From: an uncultured Collinsella sp.
Lineage (GTDB): Bacteria > Actinomycetota > Coriobacteriia > Coriobacteriales > Coriobacteriaceae
Assembly: GCA_902490445.1 (NCBI GenBank)
Contig: CABUDZ010000008.1
Coordinates: 1-40,027 of the forward strand
Direction: 5' to 3'
Length of the DNA: 40,027 nt
The notes below the pieces were generated by a model. That model made no database searches, was not told the origin of the DNA, and saw only the letters and a list, made by a program, of their open reading frames with translations. The position numbers were made by a program, and so were the translations under genes. Of the stretch, positions 14,553 through 23,042 are shown piece by piece; the stretch's first letter is position 1; each line of letters opens with the position of its first letter.

Positions 14553-15536
14553 ATGTCTCGGTATTGCGCCTCGTGCGGCAAGCTTCTTGCAGATGATGCC
14601 AAGTTCTGCACCTCGTGCGGTGCACCCGTTGAGCAAACAGCCGCGAGCGATAGCCAGCCCGCTTTTGAGCAGACCGGCTCCCTTGATACGCCGCAAGCCA
14701 AGGCGGACGACTCCCTCGCCTATAGCCCCGACCCCGCCGCAAGGACCGAGGCCGTCGAGACCACGCAGCGCATACCCGTCGCGAGCGGCTCGCCCCAACA
14801 GCAGCCGGTTCCCGCATACGTGCCCGCTTCGCCACAGACCCCCGCTTCCAAAAAGAGCGGCACCGGGCCGCTTATCGCCGTTATCGTTGTGCTGGTGGCG
14901 ATCATCATCGCCCTGGTCATCTTCTTTGCAATCAGACCGTTCGACAACGCCGCCACGCAGACGACTGCCGAGGTAGCTAAGCTGCACCATGACGTCGACG
15001 ACGATGACCTAAAGCCTCTCGGCGATCCCAACAGCCTGTACGACGATGATGACGATGACGACGAGGATGGCGGCGAAGCAACGCTCTCTGAGCAGAACCT
15101 CTACCGTCGCCTGAGCGAATACTACGACCTGCTCGAAGATCTCGACAGCCAGGTCCGTGGCTGCGCGCAGAACTTCAACGGCAACTATCTGGAAGAGGAT
15201 CGAACCACCCGTCAAAATCTCGCCGACGTCGCCGAGCGCACGGAGGACACCATCGAGCAGTATTACGACATCGTCGAGGACCTGGACGTCCCGACGAGCT
15301 CCAAAAACTACAGCTCCTGGAAGGACATCATCGCCCTGTACGACGACCTGGATCACCGCATTGACGCAATCTGTGATGCCTGGGAGATCAGCCTGAAATA
15401 CGCCAAGCCTGCGGACCACAAGAATGAGATCGTGGCGCCGCTGTCGCGCGACAACGTGGCGGGCACCAATGACAATAAGTACCGCCTAGACTTTGAGGAG
15501 CGCTATCCCGGCGCCAAGCCTGTCGAGGTGAACTAG
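14553..15536 (+). CDS. Zinc-ribbon membrane protein with acidic extracytoplasmic domain
   Basis: 327 residues from the ATG at 14553, which has AAAGGAG 5 bases upstream. The N-terminus is a zinc ribbon (YCASCGKLLADDAKFCTSCG, about residues 3-22). It is followed by a Pro/Gln/Ala linker, one membrane helix (about 107-132, PLIAVIVVLVAIIIALVIFFAI), and an outer part. The outer part begins with runs of Asp (DDDDDDDEDGG) and continues as a helical domain (YRRLSEYYDLLEDLDSQVRGC ... ERTEDTIEQYYDIVEDL). This is the zinc-ribbon-plus-membrane-helix architecture common in actinobacteria and Firmicutes. The function is unknown. The Asp runs might bind cations, which is a guess. Stand-alone gene ending in a bidirectional terminator. 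Confidence 0.7.
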   Translation: MSRYCASCGKLLADDAKFCTSCGAPVEQTAASDSQPAFEQTGSLDTPQAKADDSLAYSPDPAARTEAVETTQRIPVASGSPQQQPVPAYVPASPQTPASKKSGTGPLIAVIVVLVAIIIALVIFFAIRPFDNAATQTTAEVAKLHHDVDDDDLKPLGDPNSLYDDDDDDDEDGGEATLSEQNLYRRLSEYYDLLEDLDSQVRGCAQNFNGNYLEEDRTTRQNLADVAERTEDTIEQYYDIVEDLDVPTSSKNYSSWKDIIALYDDLDHRIDAICDAWEISLKYAKPADHKNEIVAPLSRDNVAGTNDNKYRLDFEERYPGAKPVEVN

Positions 15537-15554
15537 CGCTTTGTCGTTCCTGAG

Positions 15555-15612
15555 CCGGCAGTTAGGGACGTTCCTAAACTGCTGGCAGAAAAGGAACGTC
15601 CCTAACTGCCGG
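15555..15612. repeat. REPIN-like palindrome with GGGAC/GTCCC cores
   Basis: A perfect 21-bp inverted repeat (15555-15575 against 15592-15612), arms starting CCGGCAGTTAGGGAC. The left half is itself folded: CCGGCAGTTAGG is imperfectly complementary to CCTAAACTGCTGG just after it. It lies between the zinc-ribbon gene stop and its terminator. Confidence 0.75.
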
Positions 15613-15618
15613 TCAAAA

Positions 15619-15656
15619 AAACGAGCGAGGATCATGGGACCCTCGCTCGTTTTTTG
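15619..15656. terminator. Bidirectional intrinsic terminator
   Basis: The stem ACGAGCGAGG/CCTCGCTCGT has a 10-base loop, with TTTTTT after it on the plus strand and a matching A-run before it. It can end the zinc-ribbon gene (+) and the topoisomerase operon (-), which converge here. Confidence 0.9.
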
Positions 15657-15677
15657 GGCACTGTTTCGACTGCGCCG

Positions 15678-18272
15678 TTACTTGTCGGCGGCTGCTTTCT
15701 TGGCAGTCGACTTCTTCGCGGTCGTCTTCTTGGCGGCAGTGGCTTTCTTAGCCGTCGTCTTCTTGGCCGCCGTCGTCTTCTTTGCCGTGCTCGCTTTGGT
15801 TGTGGTCTTGCGGCCGCGGGCGGGCTTCTTCTCCTTGGTCGGGCAGTCCATGTTCACGCAGATACGCCACGGACCGCGCGCCGTGTTGACCACCACGATG
15901 GGGGCGCTGCACTCGGGACAGGTCTCGCCCGTCGCCTCGAGCTTGCCACGTGCCGGCAGCGGATAGCTCACGCCGCAGTCATCGTAGTTGGTGCAGCGGA
16001 TAAAGCGCTTGCCGCTCTTCTCGCTCTTGTGCGCGATCAGGTCGCCGTGACGTCCGGCCTCGGCACACACCTTGCACTCGCCCACCTTAAGATCGGGCTC
16101 GTAGTTGGTGGGGCACGTGGGGTTCACGCAGATCTCGAAGGCCTTCTGGCGGAATGGCTGGCACTTGATGCGCGGCGCGCCGCACTCGGGGCACACGGCG
16201 GCCTCGCCCTCGAGCGGGCTCACCTTGACGCCACTCGGCACCGGATAGGTCACGTCGCAGTCGGGCCAACCCATGCAGCCGATAAAGCTGCCGCGGGTCT
16301 TGGCGCTCGTCTTCATAACCAGGTCCTTGCCGCACTTGGGGCAGGCGCCCACGCGCGCATCGGCCGTGACGGCGTCGCTGATGGCGTCGCCCAGCTCCTG
16401 CGTATGCTTGAGCAGCTCGTCGAGCACGCCGGCCAGCAGCGCACGCGAGTGCGTCACGACATGCTCTTCGGTGTCCTCGCCGCGCTCGACGCGAGTCATG
16501 TCGCCGTCGAGCTCGCTGGTCATATCGGGGCTCGTGATGCGCGGGGCAAACTGCGTCAGCGCGTCAATGATGGCGATGCCCAGCTGGCTCGGCTCCACGG
16601 GATCGTTTTTGAGGTAGCGCACGGCGTACAGGCGCTCGATGATACTCGCGCGCGTGGACTTGGTGCCCAGGCCGCGCTTTTCCATCTCCTGCACGAGCTT
16701 GCCCTGGCTGTAGCGCGCGGGCGGCTCGGTCTGCTTGGCCTCAAGCTTAATGTCGAACACGTCGACCGTGTCGCCCTGCTCAAGCGGCGGCATCTGCTCA
16801 TCGCGCTTAAGACCGTACGGGTACGCCTCGCGGAAACCCGGGGTCACGAGCACGTCGCCCGAGGCCACGAACGGCTCACCGTTCACATCGAGCTCGAGCT
16901 TGGTGTTCTCGATAGTCGCGGGACCCATGAGCGTCGCCAGGAAGCGACGGGCGATGAGGTCGTAGAGCTTGCGCTGGCCGCCATCGAGCGTGGACGGATC
17001 GCCCTCGCCCGTGGGGTAGATAGGCGGGTGGTCGGTGGTCTCGACCTTGCCGCGCGTGGGCTTCATGGGGCCGGCGAGCACCTTTTTGCACACGGGCGCC
17101 AGCGCCGGGTTGATCTTTGCCAGGTCGCTCACCACGGCGCCCAGATCGAGCGTCGCGGGATACACGGTGTTGTCGACACGCGGGTAGCTGATGAGACCGG
17201 CCATGTAGAGGGACTCGGCGATGCGCATGGTACGCGCAGGTGAGATGCCCTCGGCCGCGGCGGCAGCCTGCAGCGAGGTCGTCGCAAACGGCGTGGGCGG
17301 CTGCTGCTTACGCGAGCGCTTGGTCACCGCGGCGACGGTTGCCGTCGTAGCGCCGTCAACGTGACCGTACGCCGTCTCAGCAGCATCCTTGTCGGTAAAG
17401 CGCGCCGTCTTGTGCGCGATCTTAAAGCGATCGTCCTCGGCAGCGCCTTGCGCGGCGCCCATGCCGCGAATCTGCCAATAGTCCTCGGGCACAAACGCCA
17501 TGCGCTCGCGCTCGCGCTCGACCACCAGGGCAAGCGTCGGCGTCTGCACGCGGCCGGCGGAACGCACGTTGCCAAAGCCGCCAAACTTGGCGAGCGTCAG
17601 GTAGCGCGTGAGCACCGCACCCCAAATGAGGTCGATGTGCTGACGGCTCTCGCCGGCGTCGGCCAGGTTCTGGTCGAGCGAGACAAGGTTATCGAAGGCC
17701 TGCGTGATCTCGGCCTTGGTAAACGAAGAATACTGGGCGCGGGCGACCGGCAAGTCGGGCGCCACCTCGCGCACCTTGTTGAGGGCGTCCGAACCGATCA
17801 GCTCGCCCTCGCGATCGAAGTCCGTGGCGATGATGACACTGTCGGACTTTTTGGCGAGGTTCTTGAGCGAGCGGATGAGTTCCTTCTCGGCCGGCAGCTT
17901 AATGACGGGTGCCCAGGTGAGATACGGCAGACTCTCGAGCTTCCAGCCCTTGATGGAGATGCCGTCGGCAAGAAACGGCTTGCGCTTGGTGTCGTAGGGC
18001 GGGCGTGCCAGGCCATCGGGCATGTCGGCCGGTAGCATCTCGCCGTCCTCGGTAACCGAATACCAGCCCAGCTTTTTATCGAACAGCACGCTGTCGCAAA
18101 AATCGGGCGCAAGGATGTGACCGGCCAGGCCGATGGTCACGCACTCCTCGCCCTTCCACTCAAAACGGTAGATGGCGGTGTTGTACACCTTGTCCTTTTT
18201 GGGTTTGCCCGTGGACAGACGCTCGGCAATCTGACGCGCGGCGTCGTTTTTCTCTGCGATGATGAGCTTCAA
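15678..18272 (-). CDS. topA: Type IA DNA topoisomerase I with four zinc ribbons and histone-H1-like tail
   Basis: 864 residues; relaxes negatively supercoiled DNA. The TOPRIM domain is at the N-terminus (LIIAEKNDAARQIAERLS; metal-site acidic residues in VIIATDFDREGELIG, about 146-160). The strand-binding motif is NVRSAGRVQTPTLALV, and the active-site Tyr is near residue 363 in GLISYPRVDN. Then come GTKSTRASIIERL and four zinc ribbons (CPKCGKD, CPECGAP, CKVCAEA and CPECSAP, each paired with a later Cys pair). The tail of about 47 residues is Lys/Thr/Ala repeats (AKKTTAKK). The sequence resembles the archaeal/topoisomerase III-like branch rather than E. coli TopA, so the symbol is provisional. 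The start is TTG at 18272 with AGGAG 6 bases upstream. Last gene of the tat-hyp run. Confidence 0.85.
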   Translation of the reverse strand: MKLIIAEKNDAARQIAERLSTGKPKKDKVYNTAIYRFEWKGEECVTIGLAGHILAPDFCDSVLFDKKLGWYSVTEDGEMLPADMPDGLARPPYDTKRKPFLADGISIKGWKLESLPYLTWAPVIKLPAEKELIRSLKNLAKKSDSVIIATDFDREGELIGSDALNKVREVAPDLPVARAQYSSFTKAEITQAFDNLVSLDQNLADAGESRQHIDLIWGAVLTRYLTLAKFGGFGNVRSAGRVQTPTLALVVERERERMAFVPEDYWQIRGMGAAQGAAEDDRFKIAHKTARFTDKDAAETAYGHVDGATTATVAAVTKRSRKQQPPTPFATTSLQAAAAAEGISPARTMRIAESLYMAGLISYPRVDNTVYPATLDLGAVVSDLAKINPALAPVCKKVLAGPMKPTRGKVETTDHPPIYPTGEGDPSTLDGGQRKLYDLIARRFLATLMGPATIENTKLELDVNGEPFVASGDVLVTPGFREAYPYGLKRDEQMPPLEQGDTVDVFDIKLEAKQTEPPARYSQGKLVQEMEKRGLGTKSTRASIIERLYAVRYLKNDPVEPSQLGIAIIDALTQFAPRITSPDMTSELDGDMTRVERGEDTEEHVVTHSRALLAGVLDELLKHTQELGDAISDAVTADARVGACPKCGKDLVMKTSAKTRGSFIGCMGWPDCDVTYPVPSGVKVSPLEGEAAVCPECGAPRIKCQPFRQKAFEICVNPTCPTNYEPDLKVGECKVCAEAGRHGDLIAHKSEKSGKRFIRCTNYDDCGVSYPLPARGKLEATGETCPECSAPIVVVNTARGPWRICVNMDCPTKEKKPARGRKTTTKASTAKKTTAAKKTTAKKATAAKKTTAKKSTAKKAAADK

Positions 18273-18326
18273 AAGAGGCTCCTATCTCGTGTCTCTGCGG
18301 CTACGCCCGCCCGTATGGCGGCCGAT

Positions 18327-19010
18327 TTACGCCCTTGCTTGCTCGATCTGCCCGATGAGCCAATCGCACCAGGCATCCATGCCCTCGCCCTTGCGCGCGC
18401 TCACGGCAAACCGCGGCGCCTGCGGATTGAGGTCATCGAGTGTCTTAGTATACCTATCCATGTCAAAATCGAAAGCCGGGGCCACGTCGACCTTATTGAG
18501 CAGCTGCGCGCCGGCGTGCTGGAAGATGCCCGGGTACTTGATGGGCTTGTCGTCGCCCTCGGGCACCGAGAGGATCATGATGGACAGGTTCTCGCCCAGG
18601 TCAAAGTCGACCGGGCAGACCAGGTTACCCACATTTTCGATAAAGATGACGTCGATGTTCTCCAGACCGACGGCCTGGTCGAAGGCGTCGACGGCCTCCA
18701 TGATCATGTTGCCCTCGAGGTGGCACAGGCCGCCCGTGTTGATCTGGATGGCGGGCATGCCGGCTTCCTTCATGGTGATGGCGTCGACGTCCGAGGCGAT
18801 ATCGCCCTCGATAACGGCACAGCGCAGGCTGGCTTTGTCACGCAGGCGCTCGTTGGTGCCCAGAATCGTGGTGGTCTTACCCGAGCCAGGGCTCGACAGC
18901 ACATTGATCACGTAGGTGTTCGTCTGCTCAAACCGCTGACGCAGCTGATCTGCCAGGCGCTCGTTGCGCGACAGAATCGGCGACGCGATATCAATCGTTT
19001 TCTCGGCCAT
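18327..19010 (-). CDS. hypB: Hydrogenase nickel incorporation GTPase HypB
   Basis: 227 residues. HypB is the GTPase that, with HypA, inserts nickel into [NiFe] hydrogenase and in some species urease. Motifs are the P-loop NVLSSPGSGKTTTIL near residue 37, EGDIASDVDA, the metal-site segment QINTGGLCHLEGNMI with its conserved Cys-His, the switch motif FIENVGNLVCP and the guanine-specificity motif NKVD. The N-terminus lacks the CxxCGC and the His-rich stretch some HypB proteins use to store nickel. The gene lies 55 bases after hypA on the same strand. No hydrogenase structural genes are in the window. Confidence 0.93.
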   Translation of the reverse strand: MAEKTIDIASPILSRNERLADQLRQRFEQTNTYVINVLSSPGSGKTTTILGTNERLRDKASLRCAVIEGDIASDVDAITMKEAGMPAIQINTGGLCHLEGNMIMEAVDAFDQAVGLENIDVIFIENVGNLVCPVDFDLGENLSIMILSVPEGDDKPIKYPGIFQHAGAQLLNKVDVAPAFDFDMDRYTKTLDDLNPQAPRFAVSARKGEGMDAWCDWLIGQIEQARA

Positions 19011-19065
19011 ACTTAGCGCTCCTTACTTTGGCCCTTTTATACCCCATCGCTAGATGGCGAGCGTG

Positions 19066-19422
19066 CTAATCGTCGGGGGTCTCGATCTCGATACTTGCAA
19101 TGTCGAGTTCGCGGCCATGCAGCAGACGCACGTTGGCACCGCCACATTGGGGACAACGGCAATGGAAACGGTCGTGCTCAAAGACCTCACCGCAGTCCAG
19201 ACACTCGCTTTGTGGATGGACTTCCTCCACGGCAAGCTCGCAGCCGCGCGTGAGCGGGTCCTCGTCGCGAAACGTCTCCCACGCAAAGTCAAGCGCCTCG
19301 CGCACGACCTCGGTCATATCCCCGATACGCAGCGTTACCAAAACGGCGCGCGAGGCCCCCGCCCCACGCGCCGCGCGAATCACTGTATCGAGTATGCCGT
19401 TGACAATGCCAACCTCGTGCAT
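19066..19422 (-). CDS. hypA: Hydrogenase maturation nickel chaperone HypA
   Basis: 118 residues, the standard size. The N-terminal MHE supplies the nickel-binding amine, His2 and Glu3. The zinc site is formed by CLDCGE near residue 74 and CPQCGG near residue 91. It passes nickel to HypB and on to the hydrogenase large subunit. The gene starts 6 bases after the tatC stop and precedes hypB by 55 bases, so tat and hyp genes are probably one transcript. That arrangement fits export of a folded, metal-loaded enzyme, though no exported hydrogenase is seen here. Confidence 0.95.
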   Translation of the reverse strand: MHEVGIVNGILDTVIRAARGAGASRAVLVTLRIGDMTEVVREALDFAWETFRDEDPLTRGCELAVEEVHPQSECLDCGEVFEHDRFHCRCPQCGGANVRLLHGRELDIASIEIETPDD

Positions 19423-19428
19423 ACCGAT

Positions 19429-20220
19429 TTACTCCTCGTCGTCCTCGTCGTCCGAGAACAGGTCCAGACGGCTCACGAACAGGCCCTCCTTGCCCTCGCG
19501 CGCGGTAATGACCACGCGAGCGATGGCGAGCGAAATCTCGTAGAGCGAGAGCAGGGCGCCATACATGAGACCCAGCGTAACGGGCGAGCCGTCGGGCGTA
19601 ATCACAGCCGAGCCCACAAGCAGGCCTACGTACACGTAGCGCCAGGCACTGCGGAAGGCCGCATAGGACACGATGTGAAAGACGGACAGATAGAAGATGA
19701 TGAGCGGCAGCTCAAACGCCACACCAAAGCCGATCATAAAGAGCAGCTCCATGTTGACGTAGTTCTCCAGATCGGGCAACGCCGTAGCGACGGCCGAGGT
19801 CTCGCCGATGAGCCACTCAAAGCCCGCCGGGATGATGATGAAATAGCAGAAGATGGCACCCAGGAAGAACAGCACCGTCGAGGCGAGCACCGTGGGCACG
19901 ACCCACTTGCGCTCGTTGGGGCGCAGCGCCGGCAGGAAAAATGCCAGGATCTGCCAGATGATCATGGGCGTGCACATGACCACGGCCATCTTGATGGCCA
20001 GCGAGAAGCGCAGGCCAAAGCCGCCGAGTGTGGTGGTGATGTAGAACTTACCGTCCGGCACAAACGAGCGGATGGGGTCTTCCAGGATGTCGAGCACTAC
20101 AGGCGTGGCGAAATACAGCACGATAGCGGCGGCAAACACCGACACGACCACGATGGTCAGGCGGCGACGGAGTTCTCCTAGGTGATCGAAAAGCGGCATT
20201 CGCGCAGGTCCGATAGGCAT
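19429..20220 (-). CDS. tatC: Twin-arginine translocase subunit TatC
   Basis: 263 residues with six predicted membrane helices; it recognises twin-arginine signal peptides. Family motifs are MPLFDHLGELRRRL at the N-terminus, which is the conserved cytoplasmic signal-binding region, then FYITTTLGGFGLRFSLAIKMA, the periplasmic loop with PALRPNERKW, GFGVAFELPLIIFYLSVF, and SAVITPDGSPVTLGLMYGALLSLYEISL near the end. The C-terminus is acidic (DLFSDDEDDEE). The ATG overlaps the stop of the upstream tatA/B gene by one base (TAATG), a sign of coupled translation. hypA starts 6 bases downstream. Confidence 0.95.
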   Translation of the reverse strand: MPIGPARMPLFDHLGELRRRLTIVVVSVFAAAIVLYFATPVVLDILEDPIRSFVPDGKFYITTTLGGFGLRFSLAIKMAVVMCTPMIIWQILAFFLPALRPNERKWVVPTVLASTVLFFLGAIFCYFIIIPAGFEWLIGETSAVATALPDLENYVNMELLFMIGFGVAFELPLIIFYLSVFHIVSYAAFRSAWRYVYVGLLVGSAVITPDGSPVTLGLMYGALLSLYEISLAIARVVITAREGKEGLFVSRLDLFSDDEDDEE

Positions 20221-20795
20221 TACTCATCGCCTCCCTTCGAGGCATCGGCGGCGGCTTCGGCAGCGGCTTCGTCCTCGGCCTCGAGCTCACGAGCGAGCTG
20301 GTCGACGACGGCCTTGCGCTTGCGGGGACGACGGGCGTAGAGGTCAGCCGTCGTGGGCTCTGCCGGCTCGGGCTCGGGCTCTGCAGCAGGCTCGGGCTCG
20401 ACGGCAGTAGCAGGCTCTGTACCCTCGGCCTCATCAACAGCGCCTTCGCCCTCAGCAGCACCCTCGCTTGCGGCCTTCTCGGCAGCAAGACGGGCGCGAC
20501 GCTCGGCAAAGGTCTCCTTCTTGGCGGGCGCTGCCGTCTCGGCGGCATCCTCGTCCGCATCGGAATCGTCGTCGGTCGCAGCAGTCTTCTTGGGCTTGAC
20601 CGGGGCCGACGCGGCCTCGCTCACCGGATCGATAATCTCGGACTGAACAACGGCCGTCATCTTTTCCTGCGTCTCGCGGAACTGACGGATGGCACGGCCG
20701 ATCGTGCGGCCCATCTGCGGGAGCTTATCCGGGCCAAACAGCAAAAAGCCGAAAACCACGATGATCGCGAGCTCACCCTCTCCAATACCAAACAC
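20220..20795 (-). CDS. TatA/TatB-like Sec-independent translocase protein
   Basis: 191 residues from a GTG at 20795, chosen because GGAGG lies 5-6 bases before it and the family begins with FGIGEGELAIIVVFGFLLFGP. One short membrane helix, then the FGP hinge and the amphipathic helix DKLPQMGRTIGRAIRQFRETQEKM. The remainder is a long acidic, Ala/Glu/Pro-rich tail that is probably disordered, ending in a basic patch (RRPRKRKAV) and an acidic end. FGPDKLP leans towards TatB. The gene is directly coupled to tatC, so it is the pore-forming or receptor partner of the Tat system. Confidence 0.85.
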   Translation of the reverse strand: MFGIGEGELAIIVVFGFLLFGPDKLPQMGRTIGRAIRQFRETQEKMTAVVQSEIIDPVSEAASAPVKPKKTAATDDDSDADEDAAETAAPAKKETFAERRARLAAEKAASEGAAEGEGAVDEAEGTEPATAVEPEPAAEPEPEPAEPTTADLYARRPRKRKAVVDQLARELEAEDEAAAEAAADASKGGDE

Positions 20796-20876
20796 ACATA
20801 CCTCCAAGGCTCGATGTGAGTCGAGCCCGCACCGCGCCATTCGGCCGGAACTCGTCTATTCATTCGGTCAAGTATA

Positions 20877-20904
20877 GCGCCCGGACGCCAAAACGTCCGA
20901 GCGC
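20877..20904 (-). terminator. Weak hairpin behind the STAS gene
   Basis: GCGC..GGACG pairs with CGTCC..GCGC, with two unpaired positions and a TTTTGG loop on the minus strand. TATACT immediately follows and could serve as the -10 box of the tat operon. Confidence 0.35.
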
Positions 20905-20948
20905 ATCACAAACATATGCCAAACGGCACGCCCTTTTGGGGGCAAAGA

Positions 20949-21263
20949 TTATGCAGCGGTGATCGAAATCTCCTGGTCGACGCCCAACAGCTGAACCACG
21001 CGCATCACCGGGGGCTGCACGTTGACGCAGCTAAAGCGCTTGCCGTGGTCGGCCGCGTGGTGCGCGGCGCCCACGAGCACGCCAATGCCCGTCGAATCGA
21101 TGTAGCTCACCTGGGCAAAATCGAGCTCAACGGCCTCGGTGGGCTGCTCGAGCGCCAGGTCGATGGCATTGCGCAGGCTATCGGCGTTAGAGATATCGAT
21201 CTCACCGGTCACCTTAATGGTGTAGAGCTCTGGCGTGGGGTTGGTGGAAATACCCAAATCCAT
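20949..21263 (-). CDS. STAS-domain anti-sigma factor antagonist
   Basis: 104 residues, one STAS domain. TIKVTGEIDISNADSLRNAID is the first strand-helix unit. DSTGIGVLVGA near residue 57 carries the conserved Ser phosphorylated by a partner kinase in SpoIIAA/RsbV proteins. FSCVNVQPPVMRVVQLLGVD is the final helix-strand pair. In that system the unphosphorylated antagonist frees a sigma factor from its anti-sigma kinase. Neither partner is encoded nearby, so the target is unknown. It is a single gene in which the start ATG and the full domain are clear. Confidence 0.88.
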   Translation of the reverse strand: MDLGISTNPTPELYTIKVTGEIDISNADSLRNAIDLALEQPTEAVELDFAQVSYIDSTGIGVLVGAAHHAADHGKRFSCVNVQPPVMRVVQLLGVDQEISITAA

Positions 21264-21329
21264 GTATACGCTCCTTTACGTATCGAAAGTGCGGATAGTA
21301 CTAGGCGCGGACTTGCGGGGCCCTACGCG

Positions 21330-22634
21330 TTAGGCGCGCTCGGCACGCGCAAGCTCGGCAGCGACAAGCTTAACGGCCAGCACCAGCACATCGAGCGCGG
21401 CCTCCAGGTCCTCGACCGTGGGATAGCTCGGCGCGATGCGGATGTTGGTGTCGCGCGGGTCCTTGCCATAAGGCCAGGTGGCACCGGCCGGCGTGAGCTT
21501 GACGCCCAAGTCGGCGCAGAGCGCGGCGACCTTTTGGGCCGAGCCCTCGGGACCATCGAAGCTCACAAAGTAGCCGCCGCGGGGATGCGTCCAGGTGGCG
21601 CAACCCGTGTCGCCCAGGCCCTCGGTGAGCTTGCGCTCAACGGCCTCAAAGCGCGGGCGCAGGAACTCGGCATGCTTTTTCATATGCTTCTTGACCGCCT
21701 CGATGGTGGGAAGGAAGCGCACGTGACGCAGCTGGTTGAGCTTGTCGGCGCTAATAAGACCAGCCTTCAGGCGCTTGGAGAACTCGGCGATGACCGCGGG
21801 GCTCGCACCGATAAAGCCGATGCCGGCACCCGGGAAGGTGATCTTGGACGTCGAGGCAAAGGCCACCACGCGGTCCTCGGTGCCCGCCGCGCGGGCAAGA
21901 TCGAAGATGTTGGCGAGCTCGTCGGTCTCGTCGTACAGGTCGTGCACGCAGTAGGCGTTGTCCCAGAAGATGCGGAAATCGGGCGCGGCCGTGGGCATCT
22001 CGACCAGGCGACGCACGGTGTCCTCGCTAAAGGTGATGCCCGTGGGGTTGGAATACTTGGGCACGCACCAGATGCCCTTGATGGAGTCGTCGGTGGCAAC
22101 CAGGCGCTCAACCTCGGCCATGTCGGGGCCGTTGTCGGTCATCGCGACGGGGACGTTCTCGATGCCCAAGTCGGCGGTGATGCCAAAGTGGCGATCGTAG
22201 CCGGGAACGGGGCACAGGAACTTGACCTTCTTGCCGTCGTGCGCGGCCTCGTAGGCGTCCCAGGGCTCGCTGCCGCACGAGCCGCAGCGCCAGAACATGC
22301 CGGCGATGTCATGCTCGATCAAAAGGCTCGACGAACCCAGCACGAGCGTCTGCTCGGCGGGGCAGCCCAGGAACTCCCCTGCCAACTTGCGTGCCGAAGG
22401 AATACCCTCGAAGCAGCCGTAGTTGGAGCAGTCGACGCTGCCGTCGTGCAGATCGGCATCGGCGTTGAGGATATCGAGCATGGGGCGCGAGATGTCCACC
22501 TGGGAGGGCGACGGCTTGCCGCGGGCCATATCGAGCGCCAGACCCTTGGCCTTGACCTCGGCGACCTCGGCCTTGAGCGCCTCGATGGCGGCATCGAGTT
22601 CGGTGGTTTCCATCTTCTGGTAGATCGTCTGCAT
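21330..22634 (-). CDS. Class I pyridoxal-phosphate aminotransferase (aspartate aminotransferase Ic type)
   Basis: 434 residues. The N-terminal ALDMARGKPSPSQVDISRPMLDIL and the overall pattern match the PF12897-type branch, whose characterised members are aspartate aminotransferases. Visible are the cofactor-phosphate region GSSSLLIEHDIAGMFW, the substrate and ring contacts KGIWCVPKYSNPTGITFS and IFWDNAYCVHDLYDE, the Schiff-base lysine in FASTSKITFPGAGIGF, and NIRIAPSYPTVEDLEAAL with the carboxylate-binding Arg. It transfers an amino group between an amino acid and 2-oxoglutarate. Aspartate is the likeliest substrate by family, but that is inferred. An AAAGG ribosome site is 9 bases from the ATG. 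Transcribed alone. Confidence 0.88.
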   Translation of the reverse strand: MQTIYQKMETTELDAAIEALKAEVAEVKAKGLALDMARGKPSPSQVDISRPMLDILNADADLHDGSVDCSNYGCFEGIPSARKLAGEFLGCPAEQTLVLGSSSLLIEHDIAGMFWRCGSCGSEPWDAYEAAHDGKKVKFLCPVPGYDRHFGITADLGIENVPVAMTDNGPDMAEVERLVATDDSIKGIWCVPKYSNPTGITFSEDTVRRLVEMPTAAPDFRIFWDNAYCVHDLYDETDELANIFDLARAAGTEDRVVAFASTSKITFPGAGIGFIGASPAVIAEFSKRLKAGLISADKLNQLRHVRFLPTIEAVKKHMKKHAEFLRPRFEAVERKLTEGLGDTGCATWTHPRGGYFVSFDGPEGSAQKVAALCADLGVKLTPAGATWPYGKDPRDTNIRIAPSYPTVEDLEAALDVLVLAVKLVAAELARAERA

Positions 22635-22783
22635 GGGTGCGACCTTTCGCGAAGCGGGACGTTGCAGTTCGTCTAAGTATAGACCGCCACCGCCGCAACG
22701 TTATGAAGCCGTGATAGATTAAGTCCATCGCAATAAATTACGAATCGCCGCGCATGCCGGCGTGGGGCGCCCAAGGAGGCACT

Positions 22784-23038
22784 ATGGAGTACGGATTGTT
22801 CCAGGCCGAGGAATTCGGTGACCTGCAGCGCCTGGTCGACGGACTGTTTTACGACCGCCACGCCATCGACCGGCTTGACCTAATCGTGCAGGCCGAAATC
22901 GTCGACTTGGCACCCGACCTCATGGAAATCGTGAACCTTTTGCCGCCCGGCTGCTACGATCGCCGGTCGCTGTGCGACCAGCTCAACTCCGCCTTGGCTG
23001 CCCACGGCTGGGGCGCCGTCTACGGCACCGTGGAATAG
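22784..23038 (+). CDS. Small soluble protein of unknown function
   Basis: 84 residues from the ATG at 22784, with AAGGAGG 4 bases before it, which is an excellent ribosome site. No signal peptide, membrane helix or known motif. The sequence is acidic and helix-rich (FGDLQRLVDGLFYDRHAIDRLDLIVQAEIVDL, then LMEIVNLLPPGCYDRRSLCDQLNSALAAHGW). It is divergent from the aminotransferase gene and ends just before a REP-like unit and a bidirectional terminator. Coding status is supported by the ribosome site and composition. I do not recognise it. Confidence 0.65.
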   Translation: MEYGLFQAEEFGDLQRLVDGLFYDRHAIDRLDLIVQAEIVDLAPDLMEIVNLLPPGCYDRRSLCDQLNSALAAHGWGAVYGTVE

Positions 23039-23042
23039 CCCT

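Noticed and set aside
14328..14990. Minus-strand open frame across the start of the zinc-ribbon gene
   Set aside because: It is antisense to a gene with a clear zinc ribbon and ribosome site and runs through the inverted repeat at 14416-14484.
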